18,238 nucleotides of DNA from Armatimonadaceae bacterium (GTDB lineage Bacteria > Armatimonadota > Armatimonadia > Armatimonadales > Armatimonadaceae): assembly GCA_030446525.1 (NCBI GenBank), contig JAUJNC010000069.1, forward strand, positions 1-18,238. The letters run 5' to 3'. The position numbers and the translations under genes were made by a program. How positions within the stretch are numbered: position 1 is the first letter of the stretch; every line of letters begins with the position of its first letter. This document shows positions 1 through 7,065 of this stretch, piece by piece. The notes below the pieces were generated by a model that saw only the letters and a list, made by a program, of their open reading frames with translations, made no database searches and was not told the origin of the DNA.

Positions 1-350
1 CGCGCCAGCAGTTCACGGATGCTGAAGGGTTTGGTGAGGTAGTCGTCCGCGCCCAGTTCCAGGCCGGTGACCCGATCTATTTCGGCGGACTTGGCCGTGA
101 GCATAAGGATCGGCGTATAGCCCGACCGTGCGCGCAGACGTCGGCAGATCTCCAGACCGTCGGTTCCCGGCAGCATCACATCCAGGATGACCAGATCAGG
201 AGGATGGGCAAGGGCGTGCTCTAGGCCGGTTCTGCCGTCGCATGCCAGAGTCACCTCACATCCTAAGTCGCGCAGATGCAGCTCCACGAGATGGGCAATG
301 TCCCGGTCGTCTTCCACCACTAGGATTTTGCGCGAGGAGCTACTTGGCAT
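1..350 (-). CDS. OmpR-family response regulator, receiver domain (partial, runs off left edge)
   Basis: Translation from the ATG at 350 gives 116 residues of a CheY-like receiver before the window ends. Visible residues are the acidic pair D14/D15 in VVEDDRD, the phospho-acceptor D57 in [13 protein letters not shown], the switch T85 in MLTAKS and K107 in DDYLTKPFS. The [10 protein letters not shown] ending is typical of OmpR/PhoB-class regulators, whose winged-helix output domain would lie off the window; a partner histidine kinase may follow it. The protein would be phosphorylated by a sensor kinase and control transcription. Its signal cannot be told from this part. The start is the first ATG before the receiver core; no strong ribosome binding site is seen. 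Family is clear, specific identity (for example PhoB/PhoP) is not. Confidence 0.9.
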   Translation of the reverse strand, partial: MPSSSSRKILVVEDDRDIAHLVELHLRDLGCEVTLACDGRTGLEHALAHPPDLVILDVMLPGTDGLEICRRLRARSGYTPILMLTAKSAEIDRVTGLELGADDYLTKPFSIRELLA

Positions 351-554
351 GATAGTTCTCGGGAGCGAAACTGCCCGCAGCAATGCCGGTGATAGTGCTC
401 CATCCGGCAAGCTTTGGAAGCTGTTCCCGTTCTACCTCAAAAAGATCACGCTTTGGTCACAAAGAGCTTCGCTACGGACTGGGTATAGACAAGAACGTCT
501 TTCTGTAACAAGGAGTTCGCCACCGTACACTTTTGGATAGCTCGATAGAACATC

Positions 555-585
555 TTGACAGGGAGGCTGCCGCCTCTGGTACTCT
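555..585 (+). promoter_or_regulatory. Promoter-like -35/-10 pair before a truncated transposase start
   Basis: A perfect TTGACA at 555-560 and TACTCT at 580-585 are separated by 19 bp. An AGGAG at 604-608 and an ATG at 615 follow. It looks like the intact expression signal of a gene whose body has been lost. Confidence 0.4.
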
Positions 586-614
586 GGTTCCGACCAAAGA
601 ATCAGGAGAACCCG

Positions 615-668
615 ATGAGCGACAACCTCCGCCGTTATTGTGCCATACGTGATGCCCTGAGGCAACGC
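615..668 (+). pseudogene. N-terminal remnant, probably of a transposase
   Basis: The ATG at 615 follows an AGGAG with 6-nt spacing and opens the reading MSDNLRRYCAIRDALRQ. This resembles, from memory, the first residues of a transposase family common in Cyanobacteria and Armatimonadota. After that the frame runs into unrelated sequence shared with a regulator remnant on the other strand, so only about 17 codons survive. The family assignment is an inference from a very short segment and could be wrong. Between 351 and 554 I see no gene or clear signal. Confidence 0.3.
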
Positions 669-708
669 GGAGGCTCACTCTACGACTGGTACATAAAGTG
701 GGGGCAGA

Positions 709-922
709 TCAACAATACCGTGTCTGCGCAAGCCGGCAGACTTCCGGGTGATCAACGACCGCGGCGGCAAGCGGACAACTATATCCCTGAAGGAAGACTT
801 TGCCGTCACGCTCTTGCTTTTCCGCAAGCCCGCCTATTTCTTCCAGCACCGCCAGTGCTTGATTAATACGCTCCTCCGTATCACGTCCCGACACGGCAGG
901 AAGGTGTTTGGTTGCCTGTGAA
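709..922 (-). pseudogene. C-terminal fragment of an ArsR-like HTH transcriptional regulator
   Basis: In this frame the strand reads RINQALAVLEEIGGLAE, then GYSCPLAAAVVDHPEVC, then RLAQT. These are close to the ligand-binding half of HTH regulators whose C-terminal part carries a Y-CPL-A-HPEVC segment. No DNA-binding domain is found upstream, and the usual residues after RLAQT are replaced by an early stop at 709. The fragment is therefore broken at both ends. Its left break lies against the transposase remnant at 615-668, suggesting that a mobile-element deletion joined them. Family recognition is from memory. Confidence 0.45.
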
Positions 923-1068
923 ACTTGCGCCCTCGGTGGGTATAGGGGATACGTGTCGTGGAACGGTGCCTCCAGGTTGAAGGCAACCTCGCAGCCCGGC
1001 GTACGCCAGTGACGCGAAGAGCCGGGCCTCCCACTGCTGCCTATGGACCTTAGAATCAGAGAAACATA

Positions 1069-2115
1069 ATGGAACCATCAAGACCCGAGACCCCAACGGC
1101 GAGCCCTACCTATCTGCCGAAGGAAGAAGCCGGCATTTCATTCCCACCTGAGCGGACGGCCCTGCTGGTGATCGATCCGGTCAACGACTTCCTTTCCGAG
1201 GGTGGAGCCGCCTGGGAGATGACCAAAAGCACCGTAACAAAGAACGACGTGGTAGGCCATCTGAAACGCGCTATTGAGGGCGCACGACTGCGCGGCATCC
1301 CTGTCCTGTTCGGCCCGATGGCCTATACGGAGGAGGACTATGCGGACGAGCACCTGCAACGCCGAAGCGGGATCAACCGCCTGATGTTTGAGAAGAAGAT
1401 GTTTCTGGCGGGCAGCTGGGGGGCAGACTTTCACCCCGACTTGCAGCCGCGCGAAGGCGACACGGTGCTCCTGCCGCACAAGAGCTGTGACGTTTTCACG
1501 ACCGACCTTCCGGAACACCTCCGGCGGATGGGGATCACGCATCTGTTGATCGCCGGGATGACGGCCAACCTGTGCTGCGAGTCCACCGGGCGCCACGCCA
1601 TGGAAGCAGGCTTGGACGTGACGTTTCTCTCCGACGCCATCGGCGCGGCAACTGTTCCGGAATACGAGGCTTCGATCCACCTGAACTATCCGCTGATCGC
1701 CAACGCCGTCATGAGCGTGGACGAGTTCCTGGCCGCCGTTGAGGCTTCGGGGGCAGTCCAGCTTGACGTGCAGCCGGGCGATACGGTTCGTGGCTCCGAC
1801 CACGGGCAGATCGGCACGGTGGACAAGGTCGTCGAGGCGACGGAGGAGACGGAGGGCTACCTGCTCGTGCCGCGCGGGCTCGTCTTCAAGAGCGACACCT
1901 ATATCCCGCTGGATGCGGTGCTCAAGCGTAGCGGCACGGACGTCTTCATCAACATCCCCAAGCTGATCTTCGCACAGATGCCGTGGGGAGCGCCTCCCAC
2001 GCGGACGGATCGGCGGGCGAAGCAGGGCCCTCGCGCTACCGAGGTGGACAAGCTTTACGGCTCGCGCTCTCCTTCCGGTCCGGAGCGGTCAGATTGTGGG
2101 CAGTCAGCCGGTTGA
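1069..2115 (+). CDS. Isochorismatase-family cysteine hydrolase with C-terminal PRC-barrel/DUF2171-like domain
   Basis: The 348-residue protein has two parts. Residues 28-225 form an isochorismatase-like hydrolase. The catalytic triad of the family is visible as D36 (VIDPVNDF), K138 (LPHKSCDVF) and C169 (GMTANLCCEST). Such enzymes hydrolyse amides or vinyl ethers (nicotinamidase, isochorismatase and related); the substrate cannot be told here. Residues 232-300 read like a DUF2171/PRC-barrel module (VQPGDTVRGSDHGQIGTVD, then YLLVPRGLVF and DTYIPLDAVLKR). That module is usually a stand-alone protein, and the whole ORF is longer than the roughly 180-220 residues usual for the hydrolase family. 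The first 25 residues are a polar leader. The ATG at 1069 has only a weak AGAGA upstream. It converges with the DinB-like gene, 40 bp away. Confidence 0.85.
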   Translation: MEPSRPETPTASPTYLPKEEAGISFPPERTALLVIDPVNDFLSEGGAAWEMTKSTVTKNDVVGHLKRAIEGARLRGIPVLFGPMAYTEEDYADEHLQRRSGINRLMFEKKMFLAGSWGADFHPDLQPREGDTVLLPHKSCDVFTTDLPEHLRRMGITHLLIAGMTANLCCESTGRHAMEAGLDVTFLSDAIGAATVPEYEASIHLNYPLIANAVMSVDEFLAAVEASGAVQLDVQPGDTVRGSDHGQIGTVDKVVEATEETEGYLLVPRGLVFKSDTYIPLDAVLKRSGTDVFINIPKLIFAQMPWGAPPTRTDRRAKQGPRATEVDKLYGSRSPSGPERSDCGQSAG

Positions 2116-2155
2116 TAGCGAAAATCGAGCCGCCGCCCGGAGCGTTTCGAGAAAA

Positions 2156-2653
2156 TCATGGGGTTGCATTGCGTGCATTTTTCCAGCAGATATAATCGGT
2201 TTCGGGAAAATCTACGTCGTGCAGCTTCAACAAGGCCGCGACCTGGCCGCGATGATAGGTGCCGTGATTGACAACGTGGCACAGCACCTCGGCGGGCGAG
2301 ACGTGCAGAATATCCTCCTCCTTGTGCCACTGAGCCACCGTGTTGAGTGCGTCATAGGGCAATTCGTTCAGCAGCGCGTTCATGCGCTCGCGCACCGCAT
2401 CATGGAAGGGAACAAGAGCGGCGGCTTCGGCGAACTCTTCCGGCCGCTCTTGGGGCGGCCCCTGGCCTTGCAGCACGGCGCGATATGTGTCCACGGTGAT
2501 GACGAGATGTACCAACTGCTGGCGCAGCGAGGTGCGCGGGCGGTTCAGATCGCGCCTCCACGCCGCGCTGCCGATAGTTGCGGCGGCTTGCAGGATCTGC
2601 CGCGTCGCCCAGGCGTCGTATTCCAGCAGATCACGTATTTCGTCCATGGTCAT
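2156..2653 (-). CDS. DinB-family putative metal-dependent hydrolase
   Basis: A 165-residue protein of usual DinB/YfiT length, predicted as a four-helix bundle. Three histidines that form the metal site in the family are visible: H49 (QQLVHLV), H130 and H134 (VVNHGTYHRGQ). The N-terminal EYDAWATRQIL also fits the family. Members include bacillithiol or mycothiol-dependent transferases and stress-induced proteins; the precise reaction is unknown. The ATG at 2653 follows GGAGGGA with about 5 nt spacing, which favours it over the internal ATG two codons later. A TACAAT -10-like box lies at 2674-2679 on the minus strand. It is a single-gene unit facing the cysteine hydrolase. Confidence 0.88.
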   Translation of the reverse strand: MTMDEIRDLLEYDAWATRQILQAAATIGSAAWRRDLNRPRTSLRQQLVHLVITVDTYRAVLQGQGPPQERPEEFAEAAALVPFHDAVRERMNALLNELPYDALNTVAQWHKEEDILHVSPAEVLCHVVNHGTYHRGQVAALLKLHDVDFPETDYICWKNARNATP

Positions 2654-2717
2654 GGGAGTCCCTCCGTCGTTGGATTGTAGCAGTTCCTCGGTTCATCACG
2701 AGGTTTGAAGTAGCCCT

Positions 2718-2777
2718 CTCTCCTTTTATCATCCATAATGGATGGGATGATAAATGGATGGGATGATAAAAGGAGAG
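2718..2777. repeat. 17-bp inverted repeat enclosing a 16-bp tandem repeat
   Basis: The arms CTCTCCTTTTATCATCC (2718-2734) and its exact complement (2761-2777) face each other. Between and into the right arm, the unit TGGATGGGATGATAAA occurs twice in tandem, so the left arm can pair with either copy at its inner part. It lies upstream of the divergent DinB gene and next to an IS21 remnant. It may be an element end, a bidirectional terminator (T-runs exist on both strands) or a regulatory site. From 2778 to 2946 I see no gene, only a GC hairpin at 2841-2858. Confidence 0.55.
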
Positions 2778-2946
2778 AAAAAGCCGAGAAGATATTCAGC
2801 CTTCCGCTGCAGCACGTGGAGACAAAAGGCGTTTCATGCAGGGGGCGGGGCAGCCCCCGAGTAGACTGCCTGAACGACCGGCGATCACGTCGTTTGGGCC
2901 CTCGCCACGGCAGCCTAATGTTTGGCTACTGTGGCGCGTCATTCCT

Positions 2947-3161
2947 ATGGACATCAGAAAGATCCTCTCGCATCACAAAGCCGGTACAGGACCAGATGGA
3001 TAGTTGCTGGAACATCATCCGGGGCGAGAGTTACCGGCTCAAGGAGCGCAAGAAGGCCGGGCTGCTGGCCCCGCTGGAGAGCCGGGACAGCGCCGCCAAA
3101 TGACCGGCGGGGTGGAAACTTTTACTTCGGCGATTTGGAAACTTTTCCGTCGCCCTTGACA
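2947..3161 (+). mobile_element. IS21-family element, internally deleted (istA start joined to istB end)
   Basis: The ATG at 2947 opens MDIRKILSHHKAGTG, matching the start of IS21-type IstA transposases, then stops. About 60 bases later another frame reads IIRGESYRLKERKKAGLL to a stop at 3101-3103, which matches the C-terminus of the IstB ATPase. The non-coding end follows: GGAAACTTTT motifs at 3114 and 3138, and a terminal TGACA ending at 3161, as at IS21 right ends. About 2 kb of istA and istB is therefore missing. No matching left end was found upstream. The element cannot transpose by itself. Confidence 0.65.
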
Positions 3162-3212
3162 GGTAGGGCATCGGAGTCTTTCTACAGGAGGGCGTCCCAC
3201 GGCAACATTGCG

Positions 3213-4612
3213 TCACAGATCCGCACGGGACGGATCCTTAGCGCCCGATGGCGCGGTCGGTGGAAGCGGCCGGGGATGCTCGTTTGCCTCCGCGCCATCG
3301 AGCGTTTCTTCCAGGCGCCGGAGCAACCGCTCGATCTGTGCGCCCTTGGCCTCAGATTTAATCCCCCGCTCGGCGCCGGCGGCGATCTCCCGCAGATGCG
3401 AGCGCAGCACCTGACGCCGGCCGCTTCCCGCGGGCAGCACCGCGGCGACTTCCCCGAGGACCTCCAGCAGGCGCAGGGTCACCGCCGCACTGGTTTCCCC
3501 GTAGTGCCGGATCGAACTCAGGCTAAGGTCCGCCATCCGCTCGAAATCCGTACCCCGCGTGATCACCCGCAGCCCTCCCTGCTTATCTTTGCGCAGCGGT
3601 GAAGGGAGCTCGCGCTCTGCCAGATGCCGCAGCACGCCCGCCAGGTAATCCAGGCAAGTCATGGCCGTGGTCGGGTCGTTGATCCCCGGCGAGAGCGCCT
3701 TCACCGCGATGTCCGACAGCTGGATCACCCCGTATTCGGGGTCCTGCTGCATGGTCCGGTCCCGACCCAAGGCGAAGCACCGGTTCAGGCGCTGCGCCAG
3801 GTCAGGGCGTGCGCTGCGCCGGGGCCAAGCGCTCGCCAGTGCCGCCCCGCGGGGCAGGAAATCACCGACGGCGCGCTCGATCCGCACCAGCAGGTCCTCC
3901 TGGGCGGCAAGCTCCATCAGCGCCTCGGTGTCCACCGCCTGCAGGTAGCCTCCCTCACGGGCGGGGATCACAATGCCGGGTGCCCGCTTGTCGGGGAATG
4001 TCTCTTCCCGTGCTTCGGCCACAGTGGCGTCCATCCCCAGCTTTTGCGGAAACAGGTGGTCGATCAGCTCGTGGGTGGCCTCTGCGATGCCGCCGATGAT
4101 GCTGGAGGGCTGGATGGAAGCGGCGGTGTGGTGGATGAAGAGGATCAGCAGCGCCAGGCTGGCCACCGCCAGCACGAGGCCGCCCGTGACGGCGATGTGG
4201 GGCACGAACCGGCCCGCCTCGTCGGCGCGCACGGTGCGCAGCACCAGCAGGCAGTAGACGAAGGTGGCGATGAAGGTGCCCAGCACCACCTGGTTGACCC
4301 GGTCCGCGGCGAAGTGGCGCAAGAGGCGCGGGGTGTACTGCTGCGAGGCCAGCGTCAGCGCGACCACCGTGACGGAGAAGGTCACGCCGGTGACCGTCAT
4401 CATCGAGGAGACGAGCGCCGAGAGCACGGGCGGGCGCCCTCGGGCCCGCCGCGGAAGAGCAGGCCCGCGATGCCGAGCGTCTGTGGCTCGAGGTGGCGGT
4501 CCAGCTCGATGAGCCCGAGCGCCACGGCGGCGGCCGCGAGCACGAGAAGGGACGGCACGAACCAGAGGCTGGCCCCCAGCGCGTTGAGCAGTTTACCCAG
4601 GCGAGCTTTCAT
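3213..4612 (-). CDS. DUF2254 integral membrane protein, interrupted by a one-base frameshift
   Basis: The frame ending at 3213 encodes about 404 residues of a DUF2254 protein: membrane segments around VTGVTFSVTVVALTLAS, VVLGTFIATFVYCLLVL and GGLVLAVASLALLILF, then a soluble domain containing YGVIQLSDIAVKALSPGIND. The missing first membrane segment (LWFVPSLLVLAAAAVALGL) is in another frame from the ATG at 4612, preceded by GAGAGGGG with 8-nt spacing. The two frames meet near 4430-4440, after GGPEGAR, where one G seems lost in a GC run. Together they give about 466 residues, near the family's usual length. The defect may be a real mutation or a sequencing error. DUF2254 proteins are uncharacterised membrane proteins; function unknown. 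Confidence 0.8.
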
Positions 4613-4639
4613 CAGGCGTGCCCCTCTCGGGGGCGCTTG

Positions 4640-4833
4640 CGTCCCCGCATCAGGAGGAGGCGGGCCCTCACGGGCGTCCCCCGCGCCCGTTCTGCGAGCT
4701 TTCGCCCGCCTCGGAGCCAGGCAACGCGCGAACCAGGCACCACGCGCCCCTCTCTGCCAGGGCACGCCGGCCGGCGCCCCCTGCACAGGAGGACCTCTGC
4801 GAGACGCTGGATCCCTTTGCCGATAACGAGTGA
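4640..4833 (+). pseudogene. Decayed duplicate of the C-terminal tail of the SSB-like gene
   Basis: The frame ending at 4833 reads ARRPAPPAQEDL then ETLDPFADNE. The SSB-like protein at 6344-7045 ends ARRPASPPQEDL then DLSDPFAEEEA. The bases agree closely from 4762 to 4833 against 6971 to 7045, including GCACGCCGGCCGGC, AGGAGGACCTCT and GGATCCCTTTGCCGA. Upstream the frame is proline-rich but no OB-fold coding part remains. This is the 3' end of a lost paralogue or of an earlier copy of the module that follows. Confidence 0.5.
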
Positions 4834-4872
4834 AGAGATTTGTCGAGCATTGTTTCAGCGGCAAACAAAAGC

Positions 4873-4910
4873 GAAGGCCCCGCAGAGACGCTGTCCTGTG
4901 CGGGGCCTTC
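4873..4910. terminator. Strong hairpin, terminator-like in the leftward direction
   Basis: Arms GAAGGCCCCGCA (4873-4884) and TGCGGGGCCTTC (4899-4910) pair perfectly over 12 bp with a 14-nt loop. On the minus strand it is followed by GCTTTTGTTTG, a fair T-tract; on the plus strand there is none. It would stop leftward transcription entering the DUF2254 gene from the recombinase side. From 4911 to 5198 I see no gene. Confidence 0.55.
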
Positions 4911-5198
4911 ATCCAACCATCGACACACTCGATCGACTTGGTTCAGCCTTTCTCTTGCGAGCGTGTTTGCTCACCGACCCATTGGCGTATCCCGTCCTTT
5001 CTTGTGTCCCCCTCTTTTTACCCGGATACCGGCGGGCTAAACCTTGCCCGAGAAAAACTTTCCACGATGCACAGCCCCACACGGGTTGTCCCATTAAACG
5101 GTCGTTTCCGGTGACACTCTAAGCTCGTTCCTCTAAACCCCCGAATCGTGCCGCTTTCCTGTTCCCGAAACCCGTACCCGGAATCTATGTACCACTTG

Positions 5199-5227
5199 TT
5201 GAACATAGGCTGAGTTTCGGTTACACT
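5199..5227 (+). promoter_or_regulatory. Promoter of the serine recombinase
   Basis: TTGAAC (5199-5204) and TACACT (5222-5227) are 17 bp apart, with a start expected near 5234 and the gene at 5266. The 7-bp complementary segments CCGAAAC (near 5165) and GTTTCGG (5214-5220) could be part of a recombinase-binding site overlapping the promoter, but this is weak. Confidence 0.55.
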
Positions 5228-5265
5228 GGGGCCAGTTCCCGTCATTTTAATCTATGGAGGCAGCC

Positions 5266-5874
5266 ATGCTGATTGGATATGCCCGCGTCTCGACGCTGGA
5301 CCAGAACCTGGACCTGCAAAGGGACGCACTGAAGAAGGCCGGGTGCGAGCGCACCTTCGAGGATAAGGAGAGCGGGGCCAAGGCGGAGCGGGTGGGGCTG
5401 ACCAAGGCGCTGGAGGCGCTGCGGCCGGGGGACACCCTGGTGGTCTGGAAGCTGGACCGGCTCGGCAGGAGCCTCAAGCACCTGGTGGAGACCGTGCAGG
5501 CGCTGAGCGCGCGGGGAGTCGGCTTTAAGAGCCTGCAGGAGAGCCTGGACACCACCAGCAGCGGGGGCAAGCTCATCTTCCACATCTTCGCGGCGCTAGC
5601 CGAGTTCGAGCGCGACATCATCCGCGAAAGGACACAGGCGGGGCTGGCGGCGGCGCGGGCGCGGGGCAGGCAGGGGGGCCGGCCCAAGGGCCGGGACGAG
5701 AGGAAGCGGGCGGCGGCGATCGCGCTCAGCCAGGACAGCCGCCGCCCGGTGACCCAGATCTGCCAGATGCTGGGCATCTCCCGTACCTCCTTCTACCGTT
5801 ACACCAGCAGTGCTGACGGCAAGCAGAGGACACCCCAATCGCCCTGCGATGATAAAGAGACCTCTGGAGAGTAG
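5266..5874 (+). CDS. Serine recombinase (resolvase/invertase family)
   Basis: A 202-residue protein of the normal size for small serine recombinases. The catalytic serine is S9 in GYARVSTLDQN, with R7, R65 and R68 (KLDRLGRSL) as the other active-site residues. The dimer-interface helix (LAEFERDIIRERTQAGL) follows at about 111-127, and a Hin-type helix-turn-helix (TQICQMLGISRTSFYRY) ends the protein. The start at 5266 is chosen because TGGAGG at 5255-5260 is a ribosome binding site with 5-nt spacing; the ATG at 5254 overlaps that site. The protein would cut and rejoin DNA at paired sites, as a resolvase of a plasmid or transposon, or as an invertase. It heads a group with SSB-like and excisionase-like genes, which suggests a mobile element. 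Confidence 0.93.
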   Translation: MLIGYARVSTLDQNLDLQRDALKKAGCERTFEDKESGAKAERVGLTKALEALRPGDTLVVWKLDRLGRSLKHLVETVQALSARGVGFKSLQESLDTTSSGGKLIFHIFAALAEFERDIIRERTQAGLAAARARGRQGGRPKGRDERKRAAAIALSQDSRRPVTQICQMLGISRTSFYRYTSSADGKQRTPQSPCDDKETSGE

Positions 5875-6009
5875 GTTTGTTCAACCGAGGCTGCAAGTAA
5901 ACCCAGGTTGCGCTGCCGGTGAACTGTGCCGTGATATCGCCCTGTGTAGGGCAGAATCGAGGCGATCGGGTGAGCCTTGCTGACGGTGCGCCCGCCTTTC
6001 AAACTGCTG

Positions 6010-6040
6010 TTTACAAATAGCGCCTCCTCTGTGCTATACT
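6010..6040 (+). promoter_or_regulatory. Promoter giving a near-leaderless transcript
   Basis: TTTACA (6010-6015) and TATACT (6035-6040) are 19 bp apart; TTACAA at 6011-6016 gives 18. The ATG of the next gene is at 6049, only 8 nt after the -10 box, so transcription would begin at or 1-3 nt before the start codon. No Shine-Dalgarno sequence is possible in such a transcript. Confidence 0.5.
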
Positions 6041-6048
6041 CTTGCATC

Positions 6049-6375
6049 ATGAACAGCGACGAGGATCGCCCGGATCCGCCCCGGGTTGCCCTCACCGGCG
6101 ACACCTATCCCGTGCGCACCCAGCTCAAAGCGCTGGGGGCGATCTGGGACAGTGCCGGACGCGTCTGGCGCATCGCCCCCGAGAAGGCGGCCCAAGCCCA
6201 GGCCCTGGTGGAGAATCACCCCAAGCGGGACATTGCCCCGCCCGTGGAGAGTGTCCCGGGCGACCTTCTTGCCGCCCTTGCCGATCCCTTCGAAGAGGCG
6301 GCCCAGGCGCCTCCGCTGGTGGCGCGAGCAGAGGAGCACAGGTATGATCACCTCCATTGTGGGCCGGCTCATTAA
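6049..6375 (+). CDS. Small DUF5710-like domain protein
   Basis: A 108-residue protein. Residues 13-54 (VALTGDTYPVRTQLKALGAI, then WD, then VWRIAP) form the short domain seen in many plasmid and phage proteins as a T-G-x-TYP-K/R-x-x-L-x-x-LGA-x-W-D unit (DUF5710-like). Its role is not known; it often sits in nucleic-acid-handling proteins. The tail holds LLAALADPFEEAAQ (about 73-86), echoing the DPFAE motif of the next protein. The reading frame overlaps the SSB-like gene by 32 bp, so the two are probably translationally coupled. The start is the first ATG of the domain-bearing frame after the promoter; no ribosome binding site is present. Confidence 0.6.
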   Translation: MNSDEDRPDPPRVALTGDTYPVRTQLKALGAIWDSAGRVWRIAPEKAAQAQALVENHPKRDIAPPVESVPGDLLAALADPFEEAAQAPPLVARAEEHRYDHLHCGPAH

Positions 6376-7045
6376 GAAGCCGGAGCTTATTGACCGCGTC
6401 CAGATTCCTGGCAAGCGCATTGTTCTTTTCACCCTGGTGCAGCACCACCACCGGGGCGAGCGGCGCCTGTCGGTCTTTTATAACCTGTCGATGATCGTCG
6501 GGACCGACGCCCAGTACGATCTGGTGATGCGCTTCGAGAAGAACACCGTCCTGTTGTTCTCGTTCCCGCGCATCACCTACGTGCGCCAGAGTGAGAAGAG
6601 CCCGCAGGAGCAGGTCATCAACCTCTACGCCGACGTGGAGAACTTCAAGATCGTCGCCGGTGCGGACGCAGCCTTTGCCCCGAGCGCCGGCAGCTCGGAC
6701 ATGTTTGAGCCCGCAGTTGAAGAAGAAGAGACACCGCCTGCGCCCAGACGCCCACAGCAGAGTGCCCCGTCGGGGGGCCACCCGGCACCGCGCCCGAGCG
6801 AAGACGTGCCCGACTTTGGCGATCTGTCCAACCTGGAGGATCCCTTCGCCGAGAGCGAGCCCCCCCTCTCCGAGCGTCCGGCTCCCGTCCCGGCGGCGTC
6901 CTCCGGGCAGAGACGCCCGCCGCAGAACGTGACCCCCTCGAAGGCAGCGAACGCGCCGAATCCGGCGAAAGCACGCCGGCCGGCATCGCCCCCGCAGGAG
7001 GACCTCTCGGACCTGTCGGATCCCTTTGCCGAGGAAGAGGCCTGA
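6344..7045 (+). CDS. Divergent single-stranded DNA-binding (SSB-like) OB-fold protein
   Basis: A 233-residue protein. Residues 1-105 resemble the SSB OB-fold: it opens MITSIVGRLIKKPEL, like the IGRL-KDPEL start of SSB, followed by alternating beta segments (RIVLFTLVQ, RRLSVFYNL, TVLLFSF, NLYADVENFKIV). Residues 106-220 are a disordered Pro/Ala/Glu linker. The end is DLSDLSDPFAEEEA, comparable with the acidic SSB tip that ends in a Pro-Phe and binds partner proteins, although here PF is followed by five residues. A second copy (DFGDLSNLEDPFAE, 157-170) lies inside the linker. GAGGAG at about 6331-6336 precedes the ATG at 6344, which makes it the best start. It would bind ssDNA or RNA for the element's replication or transfer; exact class uncertain. 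Confidence 0.65.
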   Translation: MITSIVGRLIKKPELIDRVQIPGKRIVLFTLVQHHHRGERRLSVFYNLSMIVGTDAQYDLVMRFEKNTVLLFSFPRITYVRQSEKSPQEQVINLYADVENFKIVAGADAAFAPSAGSSDMFEPAVEEEETPPAPRRPQQSAPSGGHPAPRPSEDVPDFGDLSNLEDPFAESEPPLSERPAPVPAASSGQRRPPQNVTPSKAANAPNPAKARRPASPPQEDLSDLSDPFAEEEA

Positions 7046-7065
7046 GTACGGGGAACCGAAAGGGC

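Noticed and set aside
3624..4826. A 400-codon plus-strand open frame opposite DUF2254
   Set aside because: Low-complexity Arg/Gly/His-rich shadow frame; the DUF2254 reading on the other strand explains the region.
5096..5107. AAACGGTCGTTT as a recombinase crossover site
   Set aside because: Short near-palindrome with a mismatched centre and no accompanying subsites, so no res or inversion site can be claimed.
6086..6343. Upstream extension of the SSB-like gene
   Set aside because: The frame is open, but it overlaps the DUF5710-like gene, lacks homology and lacks a ribosome binding site; the ATG at 6344 has GAGGAG and starts the OB-fold exactly.
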